Positions 55,477-64,000 of a DNA stretch of 64,000 nucleotides are shown piece by piece. The notes beneath the pieces were generated by a model. It made no database searches and was not told the DNA's origin. It was given only the letters and a program-made list of their open reading frames with translations. The stretch spans positions 589,794 through 653,793 of the forward strand of contig NZ_JAEQ01000001.1 of NCBI RefSeq assembly GCF_000518985.1, read 5' to 3'. This DNA is from Chelativorans sp. J32. Its GTDB lineage: Bacteria > Pseudomonadota > Alphaproteobacteria > Rhizobiales > Rhizobiaceae. The position numbers and the translations under genes are program-made. Each line of letters begins with the position of its first letter. The stretch's first letter is position 1.

Positions 55477-56112
55477 TTGCACGACATTACGCTTGCCACA
55501 CTGCTGACGCGAATAGTCGCCCTGTTCGTCATTCTCGCCGTATATGGCCTTGTGCTCTCCTGGGCTGCAGCCAGAATGGGCGATCCCGGCCCGGCGGAAG
55601 ATGGGAGGATGACGTTCAATCCCTTCGCCCATCTCGATATTCTCGGCGCGATCGCGTTCCTGATCTTCGGTATGGGTTGGATGCGCCCGTTTTCCGTCGA
55701 TCCCGGCACATTGCGATGGAATGCGGCAGGACTCCTCCTTGTGCTTCTTTGTGGTTTCCTTTCACTGCTCCTGCTTGCGTCGATAGCCATACTGCTCCTG
55801 CCATGGGCCGCGACGACGTTCTCCTATTCGGGTGCGCCGGTGGTCGGCGGCTTCCTGGTGGTTTTGGCGCGCCTTGCGGTGGGCTTTGCGCTTTTCAACC
55901 TTGTGCCACTGCCGCCAACCACGGCGGGGCAGTTCCTGTTTTCCGTGTATCCGCGGCTTTGTGCAGCGCTTGATTCTCGCCGGACGATTGTCGGGCTGGT
56001 GATGCTCGCCTTGCTTGCCACGTCGTTTCCGGGTCGTGCGCTTGCGCCCGTCAACCAAGACTTGCTGCGCTTCCTCTCGCGCGGCGCCCCCATGGTTTCG
56101 ACGCTGCGCTGA
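55477..56112 (+). CDS. Site-2-protease-like membrane protein without catalytic motifs (cassette B)
   Basis: This 211-residue protein with about five helices has a better preserved M50B pattern than its paralogue at 36515-37120: GDPGPAEDGRMTFNPFAHLD, then GMGWMRPFSVDPGTLRW (GWAKPVPVNP-like), and FNLVPLPPTTAGQFL (FNLxPxPPLDG-like). HExxH is missing and the LDG Asp is Thr/Ala, so it should be proteolytically inactive. Start is TTG 55477 with GGAG six bases upstream. It converges on the tethered SBP gene with a 3-nt gap, the same geometry as in cassette A. Function unknown. Confidence 0.7.
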   Translation: MHDITLATLLTRIVALFVILAVYGLVLSWAAARMGDPGPAEDGRMTFNPFAHLDILGAIAFLIFGMGWMRPFSVDPGTLRWNAAGLLLVLLCGFLSLLLLASIAILLLPWAATTFSYSGAPVVGGFLVVLARLAVGFALFNLVPLPPTTAGQFLFSVYPRLCAALDSRRTIVGLVMLALLATSFPGRALAPVNQDLLRFLSRGAPMVSTLR

Positions 56113-56115
56113 AGG

Positions 56116-56904
56116 TCAGGCGTCCGAATATTTCTGGATGAGCTTCTCCACGTCGCCGCTTTCCGATAGGTGGCGCAGAGCGGAAGTGATGGCGCGCTTG
56201 AGGGTGAGGTCTCCCTTCCACAGCCCGAATACGAGTGGCTGGGAGGCAAAACGCGGCGGCAGTTCGACTGTCTCCAGCGCATGTTCCATCACCGCTGTCC
56301 TACCCTCGGCCGCCTCTACAATGGCGAAATCGGCGGTACCGTCGAGAACGGCTGTCACCGCCTGGTCGTCCCCACGGACCAGATGCGTGACAACATTTTC
56401 ACTTCGAAGGAAGCCGGAAAGGGCGAGCCTGTCCACGCCCTGCAGGGTGACGGGAATCGCGGCCCGCAAGCCGGAGATCGTCTCGATCGGAGCGCGGGAA
56501 AGAGCGATAAGCCCCGTTTCCGCAAAGGGCGGGGTGACGTCGAGGAAAGAGCGGGTGAGTGTTGAATCGACCACGCCACCGGCGATAATCGAGCATTGTG
56601 CTCGCGTGATCCCCCAGCTGCGCGGGTCGAAACCCCGATCCATGCCGGTAACCCGGTACAGATTGAGTTCCACACCGATTTCCCGCGCTATTGCCTGCAA
56701 CAATTCCACTTCCATGCCGGGCCGTTCGGCCTCGTTGATGACGAGCGGTGGCCGCGATGGGGGAATGCAGGCGGTCAGCAGCCCGTTTTTCTGCACCTGC
56801 TTCAGCGATGTATCCGGCGGCAGAAGATAGACCGAGCCCAGGAGCGCTATTCCGGCCAGAAGCCATAAATAGCGCTTGGCAACGTCGGCCAGCCCAACTC
56901 GCAT
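56116..56904 (-). CDS. Membrane-tethered SBP-like component (cassette B)
   Basis: The 262-residue protein has a membrane helix at about 12-29 without lipobox, then an SBP_bac_3-like domain: GLLTACIPPSRPPLVINEAE, GFDPRSWGITRAQCSIIAG, LVFGLWKGDLTLKRAITSAL. These blocks align with the cassette A protein. The binding domain is better preserved here (DQAVTAVLDGTADFAIVEAA). It is 2 nt past the permease gene, the last gene of a five-gene leftward operon. Confidence 0.8.
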   Translation of the reverse strand: MRVGLADVAKRYLWLLAGIALLGSVYLLPPDTSLKQVQKNGLLTACIPPSRPPLVINEAERPGMEVELLQAIAREIGVELNLYRVTGMDRGFDPRSWGITRAQCSIIAGGVVDSTLTRSFLDVTPPFAETGLIALSRAPIETISGLRAAIPVTLQGVDRLALSGFLRSENVVTHLVRGDDQAVTAVLDGTADFAIVEAAEGRTAVMEHALETVELPPRFASQPLVFGLWKGDLTLKRAITSALRHLSESGDVEKLIQKYSDA

Positions 56905-56906
56905 CG

Positions 56907-57752
56907 CTAACCTCTACGGAAATCCAGATAAGCGAGGGCGAAGAAGACGATACACATGCCCACCAGCACCATCGGGCCGAGATCCGGGGCGAACTGGTTG
57001 AAACCGATGAAGTTGCCGCGCAGAGCATCCACCGCATAGGTGATCGGGTTGATTTCGATCAGGAACACAAGCCACTCGGGATAGATGATGGCCGCCTGAG
57101 CGCGCGAGAGCGCCGGGTCCAGCGGGAAGATCGAGCTCGAAAGGAAATAAAGGGGGAGGATGACCGCGTTCGAGAAGACGCCAAAGCCCTCGAAACTGCG
57201 TACCCTGCTGGCAATGAGCACGCCGAGCGAGGTAAGCCCGAAGGAAAGCAGGAACATCAAAAGCAATCCATACGCGATGCTCGATGGATAGATCGGCACG
57301 TCGGCGAAACGGGCCAGGATGAGCACGAGGCAGCCATGCAGCATCGCGACGGTCGCTCCGCCGAGCACTTTGCCAAGCATCACGAGGACGCGCGGCATGG
57401 GCGAGACCAAGACTTCCCGCAGGAAGCCGAATTCCCTGTCCCATATCAGCGACACGGCAGACTGAACCGACGTGTACATGATGTTAAGGGCGATGACGGC
57501 CGGAAAGATGAACTGCAAATAGGTGAAGGGGATGACAAACCGGACCTGTCCATAGACCTCGCCTCTGAAATAGGGATTGAGGCCTATTCCCAAGATGAGG
57601 ACCCACAGCAAGGGACGGCTTACACCGCCGATCAGCTGGCCGCGATCGCGTATGGCCCGCTTCAATTCACGGAGCCAGATGGCGTAGACCCCAAGAGCAA
57701 GGGCGATGATGCCCGGGCCGGCTTGTTCTTCCGTGGAAGCGGGGGCGCTCAT
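56907..57752 (-). CDS. ABC-2 exporter-type permease, PQQ-system (cassette B)
   Basis: The 281-residue six-helix permease is paralogous to the one at 41288-42097: GGVSRPLLWVLILGIGLNPY, FRGEVYGQVRFVIPF, REVLVSPMPRVLVMLGKVLG, EINPITYAVDALRGNFIGF. It belongs to the PQQ-associated PedC-like class. It overlaps the ATPase gene by 4 nt and is followed by the tethered SBP gene. Confidence 0.92.
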   Translation of the reverse strand: MSAPASTEEQAGPGIIALALGVYAIWLRELKRAIRDRGQLIGGVSRPLLWVLILGIGLNPYFRGEVYGQVRFVIPFTYLQFIFPAVIALNIMYTSVQSAVSLIWDREFGFLREVLVSPMPRVLVMLGKVLGGATVAMLHGCLVLILARFADVPIYPSSIAYGLLLMFLLSFGLTSLGVLIASRVRSFEGFGVFSNAVILPLYFLSSSIFPLDPALSRAQAAIIYPEWLVFLIEINPITYAVDALRGNFIGFNQFAPDLGPMVLVGMCIVFFALAYLDFRRG

Positions 57753-58696
57753 TTGCCCGTTCCTCCCGTGGTCGCCGTGGGAGCGAGTTGCCGCCCCGTT
57801 ATGGCGAGGAAAACGCTTTCTAGGCTTTGCCGGTCGAAGGAAAGCTGGCTGATGGAATCGCCAAATTCCAGCAGGAAGCTCCGCCGAAACCCTTCATCGG
57901 GAATGCGAACCAGGAGGCCGTCCGGGGCGGGCGTCACCAGATCCGGAAAACGGCTGGTTATGGCTTCTCCTGCCTCGGCATCAACGGGCACAAGCCTGAT
58001 ATATTCTTGCCCATGCATTGCCTTGAGCCGCTCGGGCGTATCAAGCGCGAGGATTTTTCCGTGGTCGATGATGCAGACTTTGTCGCTGCCTTCGACCTCT
58101 TCAACATAGTGTGTGGTCACGATGACGGTGAGGCCGCGCTCGGCGCGAAGCTTGTCAACGTAGCGCCACATATTCTCGCGTGATCGGGCGTCCAATCCGA
58201 CTGTCGGCTCGTCCATGATCAGAATGCGGGCGTCATGAATCAGGGCCCGGGCGATCTCGAGCCGCCTGCGCAGTCCGGCCGAAAGCGTCTGCACAAGGGC
58301 GGCGCGGCGATCCGAAAGCTCCACCGCATCCAGCATTTCCGCAATGCGCCTGCGGCGGAGCGCGCGCGGCACGCCATAGACGATGCCGTGGAATTCCAGG
58401 TTTTCTTCGACAGTAAGCCGGCCGTCGAGGCTCGATTGCTGAAAGACCACCCCCAGCCTGCGGCGAGCCTGGGTGGGCTGGCGCACGACATCGGCGCCCA
58501 TGATCTTCGCCGTCCCGCTATCCGGCGGCAGGATCGTGCAAAGTATATGGAGAAGCGTGGTTTTCCCCGCGCCATTCGGCCCGAGAAGCGCAAAGACTGT
58601 GCCAGGCTCTACCGTGAAGGTGATCCCTTCGAGCGCGACTTTGCGGCCATATCGCTTGCCGATATCCTGGAATTCGACAGCAGGAATGTCCATCAT
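57749..58696 (-). CDS. ABC transporter ATPase, PQQ-system (cassette B)
   Basis: The 315-residue ATPase has Walker A GPNGAGKTTL, Q-loop VVFQQSSLDGRLTVEENLEF, signature LSAGLRRRLEIARAL (SAG in place of SGG), Walker B ILIMDEPTVGLDARS, and switch His in VTTHYVEEVE. It is paralogous to the 42094-43143 protein. It overlaps the XoxJ-like gene and the permease gene by 4 nt each. Confidence 0.94.
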   Translation of the reverse strand: MMDIPAVEFQDIGKRYGRKVALEGITFTVEPGTVFALLGPNGAGKTTLLHILCTILPPDSGTAKIMGADVVRQPTQARRRLGVVFQQSSLDGRLTVEENLEFHGIVYGVPRALRRRRIAEMLDAVELSDRRAALVQTLSAGLRRRLEIARALIHDARILIMDEPTVGLDARSRENMWRYVDKLRAERGLTVIVTTHYVEEVEGSDKVCIIDHGKILALDTPERLKAMHGQEYIRLVPVDAEAGEAITSRFPDLVTPAPDGLLVRIPDEGFRRSFLLEFGDSISQLSFDRQSLESVFLAITGRQLAPTATTGGTGK

Positions 58697-59577
58697 TGCG
58701 AGCGCGGCGGGGTACCAGGCATGCCCTGGTCCTTCAGGATCTTCTCCACCGTTCCATCGGCTACGATGGCCTCTATGGCCTTATCCACATTCGACCTCAA
58801 AAACGTGTCTTCGCTCAGGAGCACCGCGCCCACCTGCATTGCGGGGATATTGAGCGGCTCCGACGCGATCACCTTCAAGGCCCCTATGGCGGAATCGGAC
58901 TTGCGAGATTGGGCGAAGGCCGGCGCCCAAACGAGAGCGGCCGTCACCGTGCCGTCCACCACCGCTTCCATCGCCGATGCGTCGCTCCCAAAGGGGAAAC
59001 GCTTCCAGCGGCGGTCGGCGGGCAGGCTGTTGTTGTATTGGACCAGCCGGAAATCACCGCTGGACCCGAGAGTCGAGCCAATCGGCTCGTGCGCCGGAAT
59101 ATCGGCAAGTCGGGACGGTGCCGAGGCCGGTCCGACAAAGACATAGCCCGTCTCGTAATAGGGACGCGTCACCGTCAGCCAGTCCGGATAGGCGCCGGGG
59201 ATCAACTTGAATCCGAAATAGATGCGGCAGTCCGCCAGAAGATGCCGGTAGAGGTCGTCGATCTCTGCCCTTTGGCTCGTATCCGCAACGATATGAGGGC
59301 GCGCTTCCAGGAGAAGCCTATCTGCGATGGCCTGGCCGATCGCATTGTCCATCTCCCAGCCGGGATCGCGCGGATCGACGCAATAGCTCAAGGCGAATTC
59401 ATCTGCGGGGCGGCCGAATTTCTCCTCGTCGGGCAGTTCCGGCCTGAGACCGCTCTGGCTTAGCGCCAGCCTGTTTCCAACAAGGATCGCAAGAACACAG
59501 AGGATCAGCCGTCGGCCGGCGGCACGCGGTACTGCCATAAGCACGATCCTTTGCGGGATGGACGGGCGCAGGCGCAC
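58693..59577 (-). CDS. MxaJ/XoxJ-like periplasmic binding protein (cassette B)
   Basis: The 294-residue secreted protein has an N-terminal hydrophobic signal (LILCVLAILVGNRLALSQ, cleavage near residue 40) and an SBP fold: FALSYCVDPRDPGWEMDNAI, DCRIYFGFKLIPGAYPDWLT, TRPYYETGYVFV, then IGSTLGSSGDFRLVQYNN. Two Cys parallel those of the cassette A protein. It is 21 nt past the PQQ dehydrogenase stop and overlaps the ATPase gene by 4 nt, so dehydrogenase, binding protein and ABC genes are one operon here. The ATG at 59538 is an alternative start. Confidence 0.87.
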   Translation of the reverse strand: MRLRPSIPQRIVLMAVPRAAGRRLILCVLAILVGNRLALSQSGLRPELPDEEKFGRPADEFALSYCVDPRDPGWEMDNAIGQAIADRLLLEARPHIVADTSQRAEIDDLYRHLLADCRIYFGFKLIPGAYPDWLTVTRPYYETGYVFVGPASAPSRLADIPAHEPIGSTLGSSGDFRLVQYNNSLPADRRWKRFPFGSDASAMEAVVDGTVTAALVWAPAFAQSRKSDSAIGALKVIASEPLNIPAMQVGAVLLSEDTFLRSNVDKAIEAIVADGTVEKILKDQGMPGTPPRSQ

Positions 59578-59598
59578 GGGGCGCCTGCGCCGCGATCA

Positions 59599-61365
59599 TT
59601 AGTTCTCAGGGAGCGCGAAGACCCACAGGGCAGAACCGGCGGCAGGATTGCGCAGTTCCGGCGTGAGCGTCGCGAGCGAGCGGGCCTGGCTCGATCCGTT
59701 TCCAACGGCTACGGCCACATATTGCTTCCCGTCGGCTTCGTAGCTGACCGGGAACGAGTTGATGGCGTTATTGGTGCGGATCTTCCACAGCACTTCCCCG
59801 GTCTCGTCGTCGAACGCGTAGAAGTAGCGGTTCCAATCGCCACCGAACACGACGCCGCCTGCCGTCGGCAGGAGTGCGCTTGTCATCGGCGCACGCTGGC
59901 GATGGCTCCACAGCGTCGACTGATCGGTCAGCTTGATGGCGTCGACACGACCGATATTGCCGTCGCTTCCTTCCACCGGAATGCGGGCGAAGGTGGCGCG
60001 ACCGCCGCCGGTGTAGACCTGCCCGGGGTCGAGCGGCTGCGGTGTGGTGTTGGAGCAGTACTCCGCCAGCGGCAGGTAGAGCGTCTGAGTGCGCGGGCTA
60101 TAAGCCGTCGCCGGCCAGCCGCGGCCACCGGGGTCGGCCGGACAGTTCAGCGTGGTCTGGCCGATATGCGGGATGGCTTCCTCATTGATGGTCTTCTCGC
60201 CCGTTTCGGGATCGATGGAGGCCACCACATTCTGCGGCACGGTTTCTTTTGCCCACAGCCAGTCGCCATTCTCGCGATCGATCGATTCGATGATGCCGAG
60301 CTTGCCGGTGGTGATCAGCTGCTTCCTGTCGGATCCGCGGAACGGCAGGTCGACGAGGATGCGCTCATAGACGTAGTCGAGGTCCCAAGTGTCGTTCTTC
60401 AGATACTGGTGATACCACTTGAGGTCGCCGGTCTTCGGGTCGAGCGCTAGGGTGGAGTCCGAATAGAGGGCTTCGTTCGTGACGCCCGGTTCGCTGCTCG
60501 CCGGCAGAAGACCGCTCATTTCGGCGATCCAGGGATAAGGCTGGCCGACCCCCGTGAACACGGTCTTGGTTTCCGGATCATAGGTGCCTGCAATCCAGAC
60601 CGATGCGCCAAAGCGGCTCTCGAGCGGCAGCCCGTTCCAGCTGTTGCCCTCCTCGCCGTCACGGGCGATCGAGTGGAAGCGCCACAGTTCCTTGCCCGTC
60701 TCCGGATCGTGACCCGTGACGAAGCAGCCGCCGGGCTGTGCGTTGCCGCAGCCCGTCATGCCCTGGATGATCACGCCATCGGCCACGACCGGGCCGGAGG
60801 AATAGCGCCAGCCCTTGTTCCAGTCGGCCGGCTGGACGTCCCAGACGAGCTGTCCGGTCTTCGCATCAAGCGCGATGATGTGGGTGTCCGACGTGGCGAC
60901 GATAAGCTTGTCCTGGTAAATCGCCATATTGCGCTTGGTGGCAGTGTTGCCGCCAGCCTCGACCACGGCTTCCGGCAGGTCGCGCGTGTATTCCCAGAGA
61001 AGATCGCCCGTGGCCCCGTCCAGGGCCTGGATCTTGTCGAGATTGTTGTGGATGTAGAGCACGCCGTCACGGACGATCGGCGTCGTCTCGGTCGCGCCCG
61101 GCGTGAGCGACCAGGTCCACGCGACGGAAAGATCCTTTACGTTTTGCTTGTTGATCTGGTCGAGAGGGCTGTAGCCCCAGCCGTCGTAAGTGCGGCGCCA
61201 GTGCAGCCAATCGCCATCAGGCGGATTGAGAAGAACATCGTCCGTCACCGGAGTGAACGAATCAAGCCGATTCTTCTCCTGCGAATCCTGTGAGAACACA
61301 TGACTGCTTGTGGATAAAAGCAGCGATACCGCAGCCGAGGCCGCAAGTAGATACCGTCTTTGCAT
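59599..61365 (-). CDS. PQQ-dependent alcohol/aldehyde dehydrogenase, non-canonical (cassette B)
   Basis: The 588-residue secreted quinoprotein has a signal peptide (cleavage near residue 25, HVFSQ) and eight propeller blades. Catalytic Asp328 in TWDLD is followed two residues later by Asp330, as in XoxF. As in the cassette A enzyme, the vicinal Cys pair is absent, the GTGNP metal Asn is Gln275 (GVGQP), and TGCGNAQPGGC replaces the GxE segment. C206 is at the same residue number in both enzymes. It diverges from its cytochrome c gene at 61635-62081. Substrate unknown; methanol, ethanol or a larger alcohol are possible. Confidence 0.88.
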   Translation of the reverse strand: MQRRYLLAASAAVSLLLSTSSHVFSQDSQEKNRLDSFTPVTDDVLLNPPDGDWLHWRRTYDGWGYSPLDQINKQNVKDLSVAWTWSLTPGATETTPIVRDGVLYIHNNLDKIQALDGATGDLLWEYTRDLPEAVVEAGGNTATKRNMAIYQDKLIVATSDTHIIALDAKTGQLVWDVQPADWNKGWRYSSGPVVADGVIIQGMTGCGNAQPGGCFVTGHDPETGKELWRFHSIARDGEEGNSWNGLPLESRFGASVWIAGTYDPETKTVFTGVGQPYPWIAEMSGLLPASSEPGVTNEALYSDSTLALDPKTGDLKWYHQYLKNDTWDLDYVYERILVDLPFRGSDRKQLITTGKLGIIESIDRENGDWLWAKETVPQNVVASIDPETGEKTINEEAIPHIGQTTLNCPADPGGRGWPATAYSPRTQTLYLPLAEYCSNTTPQPLDPGQVYTGGGRATFARIPVEGSDGNIGRVDAIKLTDQSTLWSHRQRAPMTSALLPTAGGVVFGGDWNRYFYAFDDETGEVLWKIRTNNAINSFPVSYEADGKQYVAVAVGNGSSQARSLATLTPELRNPAAGSALWVFALPEN

Positions 61366-61434
61366 TGGAACCTCCTCCTCCGAGGTTTATGGAGCGAGCA
61401 TTGATGGCATCGATGGGAACCCCGCCCGTCGACC

Positions 61435-61446
61435 GCATGATCATGC
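61435..61446. promoter_or_regulatory. 12-bp palindrome in divergent PQQ/cytochrome promoter region
   Basis: GCATGATCATGC is a perfect palindrome in the 269-bp gap between the divergent dehydrogenase B and cytochrome c genes. The region has no gene and must hold both promoters. A regulator site is possible; no matching site was noted near cassette A. Confidence 0.3.
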
Positions 61447-61634
61447 ATCTCGTTACCTGCTGCGTCAATAAGTCTCCCTTAGCTCCTTTCCTTCTTTGAT
61501 AACGCGACTTTCCGTCGCATCGGGAAAGGCGGTCGGCGCCGGCCTCGATAATGATGCGATTGCCGGCCCGTTTCTGGTGAGATACTTAGATCTTATTGCA
61601 TTTCGAAGTTCAGAAACTGCGAGGAGGAGTGAAG

Positions 61635-62081
61635 TTGAAGCTTGTAGATTCGTTTCGTGCGCTGGTCGGTGGAGGCGCTTTGCTCGTGGCTACGGGAGCG
61701 ACGACCGTTCTTTCAGGTATGCCTGCCATTGGACAGGAAGCTGAGCTTCCGGTTGTAAGCTTTACGACTGCACAGGCAGATCGTGGGCGGTCCGCATACC
61801 AGACCAATTGCGTCGACTGCCATGGAGCGAATCTGGACGATGGCGAATTTGGTGGGCCGCCTCTCAAGGGCATGAGCTTCAAGGAAAAGTGGTTCAACAA
61901 CACCGCGGACGGCCTGTTCGATTTCGTGAAGGCCACCATGCCTCCGGATCGCCCCGGCGCTCTCAACGACCAGACCTATGCAGATCTCGTGGCCTATATC
62001 CTCAGCCGGAACGGCCTGCAGGCAGGTGCGGCCGAGCTTCCCGCCGACAGCGAAGCCTTGAGTAAGGTGGAAATCCGCTGA
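61635..62081 (+). CDS. c-type cytochrome partner of PQQ dehydrogenase B
   Basis: The 148-residue precursor has a signal peptide (to about residue 34, MPAIGQE) and one heme site CVDCH at 59-63. A likely axial Met is in KATMPPDRPGAL. It is shorter than the cassette A cytochrome because it lacks the low-complexity tail. The start is TTG 61635 with GAGGAGG seven bases upstream; the in-frame GTG at 61629 is too close to it. It diverges from its dehydrogenase gene. Confidence 0.9.
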   Translation: MKLVDSFRALVGGGALLVATGATTVLSGMPAIGQEAELPVVSFTTAQADRGRSAYQTNCVDCHGANLDDGEFGGPPLKGMSFKEKWFNNTADGLFDFVKATMPPDRPGALNDQTYADLVAYILSRNGLQAGAAELPADSEALSKVEIR

Positions 62082-62143
62082 GGTTTATCCTCGGCGCCAG
62101 TCCCAAAGCCTCGGCCAACGGCCTCCCGGCAGTTCGCCGGCAG

Positions 62144-62188
62144 CGCATCCGAGCGCGCTTCTCGGTTTCCGAGAGGCGCTCGGATGCG
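62144..62188. terminator. Large hairpin between convergent genes
   Basis: Perfect 13-bp arms (62144-62156 and 62176-62188) enclose a second 6-bp stem (62160-62165/62169-62174). It lies in the 124-bp gap between cytochrome c and the spermidine-synthase-like gene, so a bidirectional terminator is likely although no T-run follows. Confidence 0.55.
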
Positions 62189-62205
62189 ACTTGTCGTGGC
62201 TCTGT

Positions 62206-62946
62206 TCAAAACGATATCGCCGTTTCCAAGCTTCTGCTGCCGAATCTTTCGTGGGAGTCCGCGGCGGCCTGTCTGCCTGGGCCTAGGAAGTAGATGTAGT
62301 GGAAGGCGTCCGCTCTGCCTCCGGCAAGGAGGACGTCGTCGCGCCTCCAGGCCCGGCTGCGCGCATTCAGATTCGTTTCGAATTTTGGAGAAATTGTCGC
62401 CGACCAGAAGCTTGCGATCCCATCGGGCTTCAATGATCGTTCGACCGCGCCCAGCCCATCATGGCCGTAGATTTGGTTGTTCGCGTCGCGAACCGTACTG
62501 TCCGGCCCGTTGTCCGTGTCCATGAGGATGAGATCGTAGGTCGCGTGGCGATCCCTGAGGACGTCCATTACATCGCCTAGATAGATTTCCACCCGCCGGT
62601 CGCGGAGGGGATGCCCGGCCAGTTGGCCTAAATGTTCATCGTGCCATCCGACGATTTCGGGGATGAGTTCGCAGACGGTTACCTTGGCGTCAGGTCCGAG
62701 ATACTCCAGCGCGGCTCCGAGGGTGAACCCCATCCCCAATCCGCCAATCAGCACCCTTTTTGCAGGACGGCCGAGAAGTCTCAGGGACCGCTCCGCCAGA
62801 AGCACCTCGGACCGGTGATTGAAGTTCGACATCAACTCCCATCCATTGTAGCGGATTTCGTAAATGTCGCCTCTCCTGCGTAAAATGATTTCGTCGCCGG
62901 CCTGATTGCCGGCCCTTGCCAGTTCGGCCCACATTTCCATGCTCAT
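62206..62946 (-). CDS. Spermidine-synthase-like methyltransferase-fold protein
   Basis: The 246-residue protein has the polyamine-synthase/SAM-binding core: VLIGGLGMGFTLGAALEYLG, KVTVCELIPEIVGWHDEHLG, EIYLGDVMDVLRDRHATYDL, ILMDTDNGPD. There is an N-terminal beta segment (DIYEIRYNGWELMSNFNHRS) that resembles SpeE. It lacks enough context for a substrate; it could be spermidine synthase or a related methyltransferase. The start is uncertain: ATG 62946, 62940 or 62934. Open frame extends to 63162, but the extra residues look non-conserved. Confidence 0.7.
   Translation of the reverse strand: MSMEMWAELARAGNQAGDEIILRRRGDIYEIRYNGWELMSNFNHRSEVLLAERSLRLLGRPAKRVLIGGLGMGFTLGAALEYLGPDAKVTVCELIPEIVGWHDEHLGQLAGHPLRDRRVEIYLGDVMDVLRDRHATYDLILMDTDNGPDSTVRDANNQIYGHDGLGAVERSLKPDGIASFWSATISPKFETNLNARSRAWRRDDVLLAGGRADAFHYIYFLGPGRQAAADSHERFGSRSLETAISF

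Positions 62947-64000
<1,054 letters not shown>

Noticed and set aside
56748..58109. Rightward open frame of 453 codons opposite the cassette B ABC genes
   Set aside because: It is antisense to the permease and ATPase, whose motifs are intact.

Overview
The window is GC-rich, dense, operon-organised DNA. The gene content and order point to an alphaproteobacterium of the Hyphomicrobiales (Rhizobiales), most likely a Phyllobacteriaceae relative of Mesorhizobium, Chelativorans or Nitratireductor. The main evidence is the rhizobial flagellar order (fliI-orf-flgB-flgC-fliE-flgG-flgA-flgI-motE-flgH-fliL-fliP-flagellins), the MotB/MotC/MotE accessory motor proteins, and the coupled motA-fliM-fliN-fliG-flhB block. 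The assignment comes from family knowledge; no database search was run.

Region 1 (1-22285) is a flagellar and motility locus. Leftward genes run from a DUF1217 gene and flgF through fliI, the rod and ring genes, fliP, two flagellins, fliF, a FliH-like gene, motB, motC and a truncated fliK/motD. The rightward operon motA-fliM-fliN-fliG-flhB plus a small unknown gene diverges from it. Many genes overlap by 4 nt (ATGA or GTGA).

Region 2 (22418-35168) is central metabolism. It holds a threonine/serine dehydratase, an XRE/IrrE-type regulator divergent from isocitrate lyase (aceA) with repeated TTTACA boxes between them, a tiny aceA-linked protein, an ALDH16-type double aldehyde dehydrogenase with deoC, a DMT permease, gluconokinase plus a gluconolactonase-like protein, and Tex.

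Region 3 (36515-43143 and 55477-62081) is the most unusual part. Two paralogous seven-gene cassettes have the same gene content in permuted order: a quinoprotein (PQQ) dehydrogenase, a c-type cytochrome, a secreted MxaJ/XoxJ-like binding protein, a membrane-tethered binding-protein-like component, an ABC-2 (exporter-type) permease, its ATPase, and a small membrane protein resembling a site-2 protease without its catalytic motifs. Both dehydrogenases depart from the methanol/ethanol dehydrogenase pattern: no vicinal Cys-Cys, and two metal-ligand motifs altered. The plausible joint role is periplasmic oxidation of an alcohol or aldehyde, electrons passing to cytochrome c, and an ABC-2 system that exports or senses substrate or supports maturation. 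This role is inferred.

Region 4 (43271-55309) lies between the cassettes and is a sugar-acid catabolic island. It has two GntR regulators, a DHDPS-family aldolase, a peptide-type ABC importer with fused ATPases, a DMT permease, a D-2-hydroxyacid dehydrogenase, an RraA-like protein and an IlvD/Edd-type dehydratase. A shared palindrome core (CTAATG[T/C]ATTAG) lies upstream of both the importer and the dehydratase, suggesting one regulon.

The right end (62206-64000) has a spermidine-synthase-like methyltransferase-fold gene, a long AT-richer noncoding stretch, and the 5' part of a cytochrome c oxidase subunit I gene (ctaD). No tRNA, rRNA, CRISPR array, insertion sequence or phage gene was recognised.
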